This document shows positions 54,429 through 63,945 of a stretch of 64,000 bases of DNA, piece after piece. A program made the translations under genes and the position numbers. This stretch comes from Vibrio cholerae (lineage in GTDB: Bacteria; Actinomycetota; Actinomycetes; Actinomycetales; Micrococcaceae). The notes under the pieces are model-generated. The model saw nothing but the letters and a program-made list of their open reading frames with translations. It searched no databases and was not told where the DNA came from. The stretch lies in the NCBI GenBank assembly GCA_009728235.1, contig WNZI01000004.1:62001-126000 (forward strand), given 5' to 3'. Within the stretch, counting starts at the first letter, position 1; every line of letters starts with the position of its first letter.

Positions 54429-55826
54429 ATGGCAGAGCTGTCCTGGATCACGGTGGAGGGGGACCGGCTGGTCGACCCGTCGGGAGCGACGGTCGTGCTG
54501 CGCGGAGTCGGCCTCGGGGGCTGGATGAACATGGAGAACTTCATCACCGGTTATCCAGGCAACGAGGCGAACATCCGCAGGATCCTCCACGACAGGATGG
54601 GCACCGAGGCGTACGAGGCGTTCTTCGAGGGCTTCTACCAGGACTTCTTCGACGAGGCCGACGCTGCACACCTGGCCTCCCTGGGGCTCAACTCGGTTCG
54701 CATCCCGTTCAACTACCGGCACTTCGAGGATGACGCTCGGCCTTTCGAGCTCAAGGAGGAGGGCTTCAGGCGGCTGGACCGGGTGGTGGCACTGCTCGCC
54801 CGGCACGGCATCTACTCGATCCTCGACCTCCATGCCCTGCCCGGCTACCAGAATCAGCACTGGCACAGCGACAACCCCACCCACCGGGCCACCTTCTGGG
54901 ACCACCCACACTTCCAGGACCGGGTGGTGCATCTCTGGGAAGCGTTGGCGGAGCGGTACAAGGACCGTCCCGAAGTGGCCGGGTTCAACCCGATCAACGA
55001 GCCGTCGGATCCGTCCGGGGAAGCGCTCCTGCCCTTCTACGAGCGACTCGAGAAGGCCATCCGTGCCATCGATCACCGTCACGTCCTCTTCCTCGACGGT
55101 AACCGGTACTCCACGGACTTCAGTGCCTTCGAAACGCGGGCGGAGCCGCTGCCCAACACCGTCTACACGGCCCATGACTACGCACTACCGGGCATCACGA
55201 GCGCGAAGGAGTACCCGGGCATCACGCGCGGCGAGTACTTCGATCGCTCCGTCGTCGAACAGACGTTCCTCCGGCGGACCGAGTACATGAGGAGGACCGG
55301 CACGCCGATCTGGATCGGGGAGTTCGGTCCCGTCTATTCCGACGACCGCTCCCAGGATCCGTGGCGTTATCGCCTGCTGCAGGACCAACTGGAGATCTAT
55401 CGCGAGCACGGGGCGAGCTGGGCACTCTGGACCTACAAGGACATCGGTCTGCAGGGTTTGGTCTCGGCAGCCGCGGAGAGCGACTACGTGTCCCTCATCC
55501 AGCCCGAACTCGATACCAAGCGGCGACTGGGCATCGATTCCTGGGGCGGGTCCGATGCCGGGGTGCGCGACATCCTGGATCCCATCGACGCCGTCTTCGA
55601 CCGCGAGTTCCCCGGCTACGCCCCCTACCCTTGGGGGCGCCAGCCCCACATCGCCGTCCTGGTCCGGCACATCCTGCTGGCGGAACCGCTGGCCGAACAG
55701 TTCGGCGAGCGGTTCGCGGGAATGTCACCGGAACAAGCCCGCACCCTCGCCTCCTCCTTCAGGTTCGATCGCGCGGACGAACGGACAGGCCTCTCGGAGG
55801 TGCTGCGTCACCACCTCCGGGACTGA
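54429..55826 (+). CDS. Glycoside hydrolase family 5-like
   Basis: (beta/alpha)8 retaining glycosidase, 465 residues. Acid/base Glu in FNPINEPSDP, nucleophile Glu in PIWIGEFGPV, and conserved VRIPFNYRHF, DLHALPGYQNQHWHSD and HDYALPG; it looks like the exo-beta-1,3-glucanase/glucosidase side of GH5. No signal peptide, so it should act on imported oligosaccharides or glycosides. AAGGAG precedes the ATG. Third gene of the O1 operon. Its last 100 bases overlap the opposite-strand glycosidase gene. Confidence 0.88.
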   Translation: MAELSWITVEGDRLVDPSGATVVLRGVGLGGWMNMENFITGYPGNEANIRRILHDRMGTEAYEAFFEGFYQDFFDEADAAHLASLGLNSVRIPFNYRHFEDDARPFELKEEGFRRLDRVVALLARHGIYSILDLHALPGYQNQHWHSDNPTHRATFWDHPHFQDRVVHLWEALAERYKDRPEVAGFNPINEPSDPSGEALLPFYERLEKAIRAIDHRHVLFLDGNRYSTDFSAFETRAEPLPNTVYTAHDYALPGITSAKEYPGITRGEYFDRSVVEQTFLRRTEYMRRTGTPIWIGEFGPVYSDDRSQDPWRYRLLQDQLEIYREHGASWALWTYKDIGLQGLVSAAAESDYVSLIQPELDTKRRLGIDSWGGSDAGVRDILDPIDAVFDREFPGYAPYPWGRQPHIAVLVRHILLAEPLAEQFGERFAGMSPEQARTLASSFRFDRADERTGLSEVLRHHLRD

Positions 55827-57911
55827 TCGCTCACGCGGGGTGCGTACGAGGCCTTCGTGCGCCACCGTCCAGCCGGCTCCGAATCCGGGAGTCGCGGGCC
55901 CACCGTCCCAGCCCGCGGCCATGAGCGACACCGCGAAGAGCAGTCCGCCGTTCCCCGGGAGGTAGATCGGGAGGCTGGCGTTCTGGCGGTTGTGTCCGTT
56001 CGCCAGGAAGGTGTTCTTCGGGCGATCCATCAGCAACGCATCGACCGCGAGCCCGGGGTCACCCAGCCTCGTCGCTGTCATCGCTGCAACCGGGAAGTCC
56101 CAGCCCCAGGCGGAATCCCAGTCCCAGTCCCCGAGGACATCGGCCAGCGTGCGCGCCATCATCGCCGGTTCGATCACGGAGGTCGGGGGAATCATCCCGA
56201 AGGCAGCGAGCATGCTCGGGTGGTCATCACGGACGAGGTAGGGCTCGGTGGCGAGCGCCAGATAGCTCCCGTCACGAGATGGTGGCGGAGTCATGCCGGT
56301 CGCGACCTCCTGCCACCGGGCGGGGACCTCGAGGCCGAGCCGCTCGCGCCACTCACAGGCGATACCGAGGGCCCATGACCAGTAGGCGAGCTCGAAGGTG
56401 GGGTTCCTCGCCGTCGCCCGCTGGTCCGCGTAGGACTCCTGGGCCGGGATGATGGGCGGGCCGAGGTCGAAGCCTTCCGGCCCCAGCGACGCGAAGGAAG
56501 CCATGAACTCCGCGGTCTCGAAGACCAGGGGGGACCAGCGCCGGAGCGCCTCATCGCCATCTCCTGCCCTGCGGAGCAGCTCGGCGAGGTAGATGGGGTG
56601 CGGCTGCTGCCAGACGAGGAACGGGCCGATGTTGCTGGGCGCTTCGGCGCCTGACGGCCCCACCTGTTTCGGCCACCTCGCTCCGGAGAGGCCCTGCGCT
56701 CGCGCTGTCGCCCTCGCGCGGTCGGCGATCCCCTCGTACCAGGGCAGGCTCCGTTCGAGCAGGCCCGCCCGCCCCCACTGAGCGAAATGGGCGGCGTGCC
56801 ACCAGTGCATCTCGAGGTGGAACTTGCCCCGCCACGAGTTGAGTGTGAGGCCCGTCTCGGCCGGAGGCATGGTGCCCGCACACTGGATCGCCGTGAGGTA
56901 CTGCGAGAGGACGATGCGCCGCTCCAGCTCGGGGGCACGAGCGTCGTCGCTGTCGGCGAGCTCGATCACCGCGCCCGATTGCCAGAAGGACCGCCAGTGC
57001 CGTGCGCTCGAGGCGCGAACGTCGACGGCAGCAGGGAGAGCGGTCGCGGCGGGCACGCCGGGCGCGAACCGGATGACGGCCTCGAGGCTTCCGGCGGCGG
57101 TCAGCACGAATGCGTGGGGCCCGGCCCGCCCCAGGGACGCACCAGGGGCCCAGAGGCTGACGGAGTACGTCGTGTCGTCGAGGACGCGCAGGATGGTCCA
57201 CCCGTCATCGCTCGCTGCTACCTCGCTGGAGTGGGCCTCGGATCGCTGCCAGTCCGCGGCATTGCCCCACGACTCCGATCCGTAGGGGAACCGGAGGGTG
57301 AGGCCCACCGGGCCGCCGTCGTCCGTGCTGACCGAGACGGCGAGCGTGTCCTCGTCTGGGTGTACCGCGGTGAGGACCGAGAAGTGTCGCTGATCGTAGG
57401 TGAAACGGCTGGACAGCACACCGGTGGCCAGGTCGAGATCCTGGTCCACATCACCGAGCCGTCGGGGATCCGGGGTGGACCCGAACCGCAGGCCTATCCG
57501 CGCCAGGTCCAGGCGGTGCGGGTTGTTGCGCAGCCATTCCTCGGTCTCGCTCTGCCCCGATTGCTCGTGCATCGAGAACTCGCCGCCCAGGTCCACGTAG
57601 GGGGCCGGGCCGTGCGGCGAGTCGTAGACCCGGGTGGCATCGGCGAGGTCGTGGGCTCGTAGCGCGGGGGAGGAGTGCCAACCCCACTCCGACATGGTGC
57701 CGAGCAGCGTCCCCTCGGTCTCGCCGTAGCGTCCCTCCACCGGATAGGCCTCCGGGAACGTCTGGAGTCCGGTGGCATCGGCCGTGAAGCAGAACTCGCC
57801 GTTGCCGACCGTCAGCGGAGACTCGGGATCGATGCCTGCGACCCGGGGGCGATGGCGGGCGAGGAGTGCGAAGCGGTCGATCTGCCCGCGGGGCCCGATG
57901 GTATCGGTCAT
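55725..57911 (-). CDS. Six-hairpin glycosidase-like protein
   Basis: 728 residues: N-terminal beta-sandwich (about 1-260, GNGEFCFTADATGLQTFPE) and C-terminal (alpha/alpha)6 barrel with LNSWRGKFHLEMHWWHAAHF, WPKQVGPSGAEAPS and WDWDSAWGWDFPVAA, the plan of GH65/GH95-type enzymes. The exact family is not assigned. No signal peptide. Start 57911 with AGGAAG upstream; it follows the substrate-binding protein gene. The last 34 codons, after HEGLVRTP, run antisense through the end of GH5 and do not look like natural protein; the true stop may be near 55826, with one base missing there. Confidence 0.82.
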   Translation of the reverse strand: MTDTIGPRGQIDRFALLARHRPRVAGIDPESPLTVGNGEFCFTADATGLQTFPEAYPVEGRYGETEGTLLGTMSEWGWHSSPALRAHDLADATRVYDSPHGPAPYVDLGGEFSMHEQSGQSETEEWLRNNPHRLDLARIGLRFGSTPDPRRLGDVDQDLDLATGVLSSRFTYDQRHFSVLTAVHPDEDTLAVSVSTDDGGPVGLTLRFPYGSESWGNAADWQRSEAHSSEVAASDDGWTILRVLDDTTYSVSLWAPGASLGRAGPHAFVLTAAGSLEAVIRFAPGVPAATALPAAVDVRASSARHWRSFWQSGAVIELADSDDARAPELERRIVLSQYLTAIQCAGTMPPAETGLTLNSWRGKFHLEMHWWHAAHFAQWGRAGLLERSLPWYEGIADRARATARAQGLSGARWPKQVGPSGAEAPSNIGPFLVWQQPHPIYLAELLRRAGDGDEALRRWSPLVFETAEFMASFASLGPEGFDLGPPIIPAQESYADQRATARNPTFELAYWSWALGIACEWRERLGLEVPARWQEVATGMTPPPSRDGSYLALATEPYLVRDDHPSMLAAFGMIPPTSVIEPAMMARTLADVLGDWDWDSAWGWDFPVAAMTATRLGDPGLAVDALLMDRPKNTFLANGHNRQNASLPIYLPGNGGLLFAVSLMAAGWDGGPATPGFGAGWTVAHEGLVRTPRERSVPEVVTQHLREACPFVRAIEPEGGGEGAGLFR

Positions 57912-57939
57912 GGTGGCGTGCCTACTTCCTGGTGAAAGG

Positions 57940-57979
57940 CTGATGGGCGGCGTCCGCACTTCCGGACGCCGCCCATCAG
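57940..57979 (-). other. Intra-operon stem-loop after the substrate-binding protein gene
   Basis: A perfect 17-bp stem (57940-57956 with 57963-57979) and 6-base loop lie between the substrate-binding protein and the glycosidase genes. Only three U follow it in the leftward transcript, so it fits an mRNA stabiliser or partial terminator that keeps binding-protein levels above those of the enzyme. Confidence 0.75.
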
Positions 57980-57995
57980 CCCTGCGGTTCGGGGG

Positions 57996-59327
57996 TCAGA
58001 CCGTGCCGATGGCGCTCGCCAGCTCGTCCACCCACTGCTGCGCGGCCTCGGCTGGGCTGAGCCTGTCGAAGAGGACGTCGCTCTCGAGCCGGATCGTCAG
58101 ATCATTGTGGATGCCCGCACCAGCAGGCTGAGGTGGCAGACCCTCGCCGGCCTTCGCGGCGACGTCGTCGATGAATTCGAGCTCCGCCTGCTGGGACGCA
58201 TCCAGCTTGTCGCTGATCGCCGAACGGATGTCGGCGTTGGCCGGCATTCCCCGATCCGTCAGCATGATCTCGCCGGCCTCGGTCGAGTTCAGGAGGTAGT
58301 CGATCAGCATGGCCGATTCCTCGGGGTGCTCGGTACCGGCGCCGATCGTGAAGTACTGACTCGGCAACAGGGTCATGCCGGGGCGCTCGTACTCGGTCTC
58401 GCCCGGGAACTTCAGCAGGACCAGCTCGTCCCCCGAGGCGCCGGCCAGGGTTGCCAGCTGATTGGAATAGGCAGGCACCATGGCACTGCGTCCCTGCCCC
58501 ATCAGGGTCTGCTCGGGCGCCGCTGCCACGACTTCCGAGGTCAGTTCCGCGGACGGCATTCCGCCGCCGTCGCGGAGTTCGACGATCATCTCCCAGTACT
58601 CCTCCATGGTGGAGGCGTTGACGTCGAGTTTTCCGTCCTCGCTGTACATGGGCTCGCCGCGCTGCGCGATGTACACCCGGTCCATGTCGTCCGGCTGCGA
58701 CTCGTAGCCGAAGACGCCGTCCGGGGTGTTCGCCGAGATCTCGTTGGAGATGTCGACGAACTCGTCCCAGGTCCATTCGTCGTCATCGGGCAGGGGGACT
58801 CCCGCTTCTTCGAAGATGCGGGGATTGGCGACCAGGGAGATCGTGTTGGCACCTGTGGGCAGGCCGTACAGGTTGTCCTCGTAGGTCGCGTTGCTGAGGA
58901 TGGCGTCGTCGAACTTGGACGTGTCCAGCTGCTCCGAGACGTCGGAGAGAGGCAGGAGCGCGTTGCGGGCCGCGTATTCCAGGGGGTAGGCACCGCCGAG
59001 GGTGATCACGTCGGGGGCATCGCCGGCAGCCGTGCTCGTGGCGAGCCGGTCGAAGTACCCGTCGAAGGCGCTCGGCTCGGGCTCCACGTTGATCTCCGGG
59101 TGCATCGCCTCGAAGCCGGCGATGGCTTCTTCTGTCAGCGCGGCCCTCGTGTCGCTGCCCCACCAGGAGAAGCGAATGGTCACGGGATTGTCCTCGCTCG
59201 CTTCACCGCCATCGCCGCCGCCGCTGCCGCCGCTGCCGCCGCTGCAGCCGGTCAGGAGCAGGGCAGCGACGGCCGCAGTGCCGATGACTGTCCGGAATCT
59301 GCTGTTTCCTGCGTGTGTACGCCTCAT
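57996..59327 (-). CDS. ABC sugar transporter substrate-binding lipoprotein
   Basis: Extracellular solute-binding protein of the MalE type, 443 residues. Signal peptide with lipobox LTGC (Cys near 28), a Gly/Ser linker, then NPVTIRFSWWGSDTRAAL and ATYEDNLYGLPTGANT, typical of sugar binders. First gene of a leftward operon with the six-hairpin glycosidase; its promoter (TTGACA-N17-TAATTT) carries operator O2. The matching permeases are encoded beyond the lacI gene on the other strand. Confidence 0.92.
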   Translation of the reverse strand: MRRTHAGNSRFRTVIGTAAVAALLLTGCSGGSGGSGGGDGGEASEDNPVTIRFSWWGSDTRAALTEEAIAGFEAMHPEINVEPEPSAFDGYFDRLATSTAAGDAPDVITLGGAYPLEYAARNALLPLSDVSEQLDTSKFDDAILSNATYEDNLYGLPTGANTISLVANPRIFEEAGVPLPDDDEWTWDEFVDISNEISANTPDGVFGYESQPDDMDRVYIAQRGEPMYSEDGKLDVNASTMEEYWEMIVELRDGGGMPSAELTSEVVAAAPEQTLMGQGRSAMVPAYSNQLATLAGASGDELVLLKFPGETEYERPGMTLLPSQYFTIGAGTEHPEESAMLIDYLLNSTEAGEIMLTDRGMPANADIRSAISDKLDASQQAELEFIDDVAAKAGEGLPPQPAGAGIHNDLTIRLESDVLFDRLSPAEAAQQWVDELASAIGTV

Positions 59328-59428
59328 TGCGCCTCATTTCGGTTTGGGGTGCCTGCACCCGTGCCTACGGAGGGTACCGATGGGTGGTGCCTCTTCCGCT
59401 CGGGTTCTCCCTGCCGGACGGCGGTGGA

Positions 59429-59473
59429 GAAACCGCTTTCACGAAAATTAGCACCGGTCGTGGGGGCTGTCAA
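59429..59473 (-). promoter_or_regulatory. LacI-type operator O2 and promoter of the substrate-binding protein gene
   Basis: Minus strand: TTGACA (59473-59468), 17-base spacer, TAATTT (59450-59445), then the operator GAAAGCGGTTTC (59440-59429) across the start point. This is the best promoter in the window. Confidence 0.88.
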
Positions 59474-59496
59474 TGGCTCAGCGGCAGCAGCGCGGA

Positions 59497-60504
59497 TCAG
59501 ACACGAGAAGCAGCAGCGGTGGATCCCCTGAGCTCGAGACGCGGCTGGAAGACGATGTCGTGGCTGGGACGCTCACCCTTGATCAGAGCGCGCAGCCTTG
59601 ACCAGGCCTGCACCCCCAGTTCCTCGTGGGGGACCGACGCCGTCGTCAGGGCGGGAGCCGTGTACCGCGCGAACGGGATGTCGTCGAAACCCGTGACGGA
59701 GACGTCCGCAGGCACGGAGACACCCAGTTCCGTGAGGCCGTTCATCAGGCCCACGGCCACGAGGTCGTTGTAGGCAAGAACCGCCGTGACGCCGGAAGAG
59801 ATGATGTCCGAGGCCCTTGCATACCCCTCGTCGGAACTCACGCCGCCCGGAAGTACCTCGACCGTCGCGTCCTTCACGACGTCCGCGAACTCCGCCAGCC
59901 CTCTGATCCTGCGGGCGTTCGACACACTCTCGGTCGGGCCCTGGAGGTAGGCGAGCCGACGGTGCCCGAGACCGTAGAGGTGCTGGGCCAGGCTCTGGAT
60001 GCCCGTGTGATAGTCGATCGACAGTGACGGCGCCGACACCCGAGGGCTCGACCGGTTGATCAGGACCAGGGGACTGAGGGACTGCGCCAGGGCGACGAGG
60101 TCGTCCTCCGGCATCCGGGGAGCGCAGAGGACGATCGAATCGCAACGGCGCCGGATCTCCGTGGCCAGGAGCGGCTCATCGGCGGGGGACTCCGCCGAAT
60201 CCGCCACCAGGACGCGGTACCCGTCCCGTGCTGCGGTCTTGCTCAGTCCGGAGAGCACGGTCTGGAACGTCGGGTTCGCCAGGTCGGGAACGACGAAAGC
60301 GATCGTGCGCGTCTCTCCGAGGGCCAGGCTGCGCGCCAGGTGGTTCGGCGCGTAGGCCAGTTCCGTCGCCGACGCGCGTACCCGTTCGGCAATGGCGGGC
60401 TCGCCCAGGAAGTTGCCGTTCATCACTCTGGAAACGGTTGCCGGAGACACCCTCGCATGGCGGGCCACCTCGGCAATGGTCGCCGCGCCTGATCGTCGTC
60501 CCAC
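59497..60504 (-). CDS. LacI-family transcriptional regulator
   Basis: Sugar-responsive repressor, 335 residues: HTH and hinge helix TIAEVARHARVSPATVSRVM at 9-28, then a periplasmic-binding-protein-like effector domain (IAFVVPDLANPTFQ, SVTGFDDIPFARY). GTG at 60504 is chosen because AAAGGAG lies 7 bases upstream. It sits between the binding-protein operon and the divergent permeases. Three copies of a GAAACCGCTTTC operator at 51.9, 59.4 and 60.6 kb mark its probable regulon. Inducer not identifiable. Confidence 0.92.
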   Translation of the reverse strand: MGRRSGAATIAEVARHARVSPATVSRVMNGNFLGEPAIAERVRASATELAYAPNHLARSLALGETRTIAFVVPDLANPTFQTVLSGLSKTAARDGYRVLVADSAESPADEPLLATEIRRRCDSIVLCAPRMPEDDLVALAQSLSPLVLINRSSPRVSAPSLSIDYHTGIQSLAQHLYGLGHRRLAYLQGPTESVSNARRIRGLAEFADVVKDATVEVLPGGVSSDEGYARASDIISSGVTAVLAYNDLVAVGLMNGLTELGVSVPADVSVTGFDDIPFARYTAPALTTASVPHEELGVQAWSRLRALIKGERPSHDIVFQPRLELRGSTAAASRV

Positions 60505-60558
60505 CCTGGCTCCTTTCGGTAGTCGCCACGATAGCGCCCAGGGCAATCGCGGCCATGA

Positions 60559-60614
60559 TTGACGATCTCACAGGCGTCGGTAATAATCGTACGGCGCACG
60601 TGAAACCGCTTTCA
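60559..60614 (+). promoter_or_regulatory. LacI-type operator O3 and promoter of the permease operon
   Basis: TTGACG (60559-60564), 16-base spacer, TAATAA (60581-60586), then TGAAACCGCTTTCA (60601-60614) with symmetric outer five bases. An AAGGAGG ribosome site follows at 60642. Confidence 0.85.
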
Positions 60615-60654
60615 CCAGTCGGGAACGGTAGCGGCGACGACAAGGAGGTCAACG

Positions 60655-61596
60655 GTGAGCAGTCTCGGCGAATTGCGGAGCATGACGAAGTCCGCCCGAA
60701 AGAACGGCCCCAAGGTCAGGGAGAAATACCGTGACAACAAGGTGGCCTATCTCTTCCTCCTGCCGTGGCTCCTCGGATTGGTCCTGATCACGATCGGACC
60801 GATGATCGCCTCGCTCTACCTCTCCCTCACGGACTACAACCTGCTCCAGGCCCCCAATTTCGTCGGGATCCAGAACTACCTCGACATGGTCGGCGACGGC
60901 CGTCTCTGGGCCTCGTTCCGGGTCACCTTCACCTACGTGCTGGTGTCGGTCCCACTGCAGCTGATCCTTGCCCTCGGCATCGCCCTGTTGCTGGACAGGG
61001 GAATGCGGGGACTCGCGCTCTACCGGTCCATCCTCTACCTGCCCTCGCTGCTCGGCGCATCGGTCGCCGTCGCCATCCTGTGGCGTCAGGTCTTCGGCAG
61101 CGACGGAATCGTGAACGCCTTCCTGGCACTCTTCGGGATCGACGGCCCGGGCTGGATCTCGAACCCGGACACCGCGCTCGGCACCATCATCCTGTTGCAC
61201 GTCTGGACCTTCGGCTCGCCCATGATCATCTTCCTGGCCGGCCTGCGCCAGATCCCGCGGATGTACTACGAAGCCGCGGAGGTGGACGGCGCGTCGATCG
61301 TGCGCACCTTCCGCTCCATCACGCTGCCGCTGCTCAGCCCGATCATCTTCTTCAACCTGGTCCTGCAGATCATCGGTGCCTTCCAGTCCTTCACCCAGGC
61401 GTACATCGTCTCCGGAGGAACAGGGGGGCCGAGCGACTCGACCCTCTTCTACACCCTGTACCTGTACCGGGAGGGCTTCACCAACTTCCAGATGGGTTAC
61501 GCCTCGGCGATGGCCTGGTTCCTGCTGATCGTCATCGCGGCCTTCACGGCCTTCAACTTCTGGCTCTCGAAGTACTGGGTCTTCTATGAGGACTGA
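60655..61596 (+). CDS. ABC sugar transporter permease (MalF-like)
   Basis: Inner-membrane subunit, six or so helices, 313 residues. The EAA loop YYEAAEVDGASIVRTFRSI binds the ATPase. GTG start with AAGGAGG upstream, behind operator O3. Works with the second permease and the binding protein at 58 kb; no ATPase gene is in the cluster, so a shared MsiK-type ATPase is likely. Confidence 0.93.
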   Translation: MSSLGELRSMTKSARKNGPKVREKYRDNKVAYLFLLPWLLGLVLITIGPMIASLYLSLTDYNLLQAPNFVGIQNYLDMVGDGRLWASFRVTFTYVLVSVPLQLILALGIALLLDRGMRGLALYRSILYLPSLLGASVAVAILWRQVFGSDGIVNAFLALFGIDGPGWISNPDTALGTIILLHVWTFGSPMIIFLAGLRQIPRMYYEAAEVDGASIVRTFRSITLPLLSPIIFFNLVLQIIGAFQSFTQAYIVSGGTGGPSDSTLFYTLYLYREGFTNFQMGYASAMAWFLLIVIAAFTAFNFWLSKYWVFYED

Positions 61597-61654
61597 CGCG
61601 CACCGTCGTCGAGCTGCTTCCCATCACACACCTCCCGAAAGGAATCGCGAGACA

Positions 61655-62572
61655 ATGGCCACCGCGACACCCATGAGAAACCCGGCGACGGCGACGACGC
61701 CGGGATCCGGGAACGACGCCGACAGGATCCGCGCCCGTGCGAACCGCAAACGGGTGAGGAGCCTCGTCAAGCACGCCGGACTGATCGCGCTCTCACTCGT
61801 GATGGTGTATCCGCTGCTGTGGCTCCTCCTGAGCTCCTTCCGACCGACCGAACTGATCTTCCGCGACCAGGGACTCGTCTTCACGAACATCAGCCTCGAC
61901 AACTATGTGGAGGGGTGGAACGCGCAGAGATACGCATTCGGGCACTTCCTGAAGAACTCGGGCCTTCTGGTGCTCGGCTCCATCCTGGGCAACCTCATCT
62001 CCTGCTCGCTCGCCGCCTACGCCTTCGCGCGGCTCCGCTTCCGCGGGCGCACCATCTTCTTCGCCGCCATGCTGGCCACCATCATGCTGCCCGTGCACGT
62101 GATCATCGTGCCGCAGTACGTGATCTTCTCCCAGCTCGGTCTGGTGAACACCTTCGTCCCTCTGATCCTGCCCAAGTTCCTCGCGACGGACGCCTTCTTC
62201 GTCTTCCTGATGGTGCAGTTCATCCGCGGCATACCCAAGGAACTCGACGAGGCGGCGAGGATCGACGGCGCCGGGCACATCAGGATCTTCTTCCAGATCA
62301 TCCTGCCGCTCATGGTGCCGGCGCTCGCGACCACCGCCATCTTCACGTTCATCTGGACCTGGAGCGACTTCTTCGGCCAGCTGATCTACCTGACGAAACA
62401 GGAGAACTGGACGGTCTCCCTCGCCCTCCGAGGGTTCCTCGACTCGTCCTCGAGCTCGAACTTCGGAGGGATGTTCGCCATGTCCGTGCTCTCCCTCCTG
62501 CCCCTGTTCATCGCGTTCCTGGTGGGCCAGCGGTACCTCATCAAGGGCATCGCAACCACCGGTATCAAGTAG
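61655..62572 (+). CDS. ABC sugar transporter permease (MalG-like)
   Basis: Second membrane subunit, 305 residues, six helices after a 45-residue cytoplasmic N-terminus. EAA loop LDEAARIDGAGHIRIFFQII. ATG at 61655 is chosen because AAAGGA lies upstream; the frame is open to 61586 but overlaps the first permease gene there. The Gfo/Idh gene follows after 18 bp. Confidence 0.93.
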   Translation: MATATPMRNPATATTPGSGNDADRIRARANRKRVRSLVKHAGLIALSLVMVYPLLWLLLSSFRPTELIFRDQGLVFTNISLDNYVEGWNAQRYAFGHFLKNSGLLVLGSILGNLISCSLAAYAFARLRFRGRTIFFAAMLATIMLPVHVIIVPQYVIFSQLGLVNTFVPLILPKFLATDAFFVFLMVQFIRGIPKELDEAARIDGAGHIRIFFQIILPLMVPALATTAIFTFIWTWSDFFGQLIYLTKQENWTVSLALRGFLDSSSSSNFGGMFAMSVLSLLPLFIAFLVGQRYLIKGIATTGIK

Positions 62573-62590
62573 AAAGCGGCCACAGCTTCC

Positions 62591-63945
62591 ATGTCATCCA
62601 GGTACAAGTACGCACTTGTCGGCACAGGTTCACGGGCCCAGATGTATGTCGACGCCATTGCAGGGCCCCACGCCGCGTCTGCCCGGCTGGTCGCGTGGTC
62701 GGACAGCAACGAGGGGAGGCTCGACTACTACGACCAGCATCTGCAGGATCTCGGCCACACCGACCTGCCTCGCCGGTTCCGTCCGGCCGACCTCTCCTCC
62801 GCTGTACGGGAGTACGACGTCGACCGGGTCATCATCACCACACCGGACCATACGCACGCTGCCCTGATCGTCCTCGCACTCGATGCGGGAGCCGATGTCA
62901 TCGTCGAGAAGCCGCTGACCATCTCGGCGGAGGGCGTCAGAGCCATCGCCGATGCCGTCGACCGCACGGGCCGGAGCGTCACGACGACGTTCAACTACCG
63001 GTACTCGCCGCGGAACACGGCGCTGCGGCAGCTCATCGCCGACGGCACGATCGGCGACATCACCAGCGTGCACTTCGAGTGGGTGCTCGACACCGCACAC
63101 GGGGCGGACTACTTCCGCCGCTGGCACAGGATCAAGGAGAACTCCGGCGGGCTCCTGATCCACAAGGCATCCCATCACTTCGACCTGGTGAACTGGTGGC
63201 TGGACGACACCCCGACCAGGGTCTTCGCCAGCGGGGGCCTCCGGTTCTACGGTGCGGCGAATGCAGAGCGCAGGGGAGTGGGCGAGCGTCCGGAGCGAGG
63301 CAGTACCGACTCGGCCCTGAAAGACGCGTTCAGCCTCGACCTGCGTCAGGATGCCGTGCTGAAGGCGCTCTACCTCGACCAGGAGCACCACGACGGCTAC
63401 CGCCGTGACCAGGACGTCTTCGACCAGGGCATCACCATCGAGGACAACCTCTCGCTGGTCGTGGACTACGCCTCGGGCGCGAGCATGTCCTACTCCCTCA
63501 ACGCCCACTCGCCGTGGGAGGGGTACACCGTCTCGGTGAACGGTACGAGGGGGCGGGCGGAGCTCACCGTGGTCGAGCGCGGAGCGGTGCTGCTCGACGC
63601 CCAGGGCGCCGTGCTGGTGGACCCCAGCGCGAGGCCCGACGGCGTGACGGAGGACGCCGGGCGGCCGGTGGGGGAGCACCTCGTCGTGCAGCAGCACTTC
63701 TCGCCGGCTCGCCGGGTCCCCATACCCGAGGCCGAGGCGGACATGGCGGAGGCGACGCCAAGCTCCTGCACGACCTCTTCGTCGGTGCCTCCGAGGATCC
63801 ACTCCGGCACGCGGCGAGCTGGCGGGACGGCGTCCGGGCCGTCTCGGTGGGGCTCGCCGGCAACCGATCGCTGGAGACCGGACAAGCCGTGCAGGTGGCC
63901 GACCTCGGGTTGACCGACCCGTCTCGCGCGGGGGTAGCCCGTTGA
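62591..63945 (+). pseudogene. Gfo/Idh/MocA-family oxidoreductase, interrupted by a frameshift
   Basis: NAD(P)-dependent sugar or sugar-acid dehydrogenase of the Gfo/Idh/MocA family. N-terminal Rossmann domain with ALVGTGSRAQMYV and VIVEKPLTI (catalytic Lys of EKP), then HKASHHFDLVNWW. The first frame continues to 63913 but from about residue 382 its sequence is nonsense. The true end (HGGGDAKLLHDLFVGAS...) lies in another frame from 63742 to 63945; one missing G at about 63736-63740 (GAGGCGG for GAGGGCGG) explains the shift. All catalytic parts are intact, so a sequencing deletion is likely. Confidence 0.85.
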
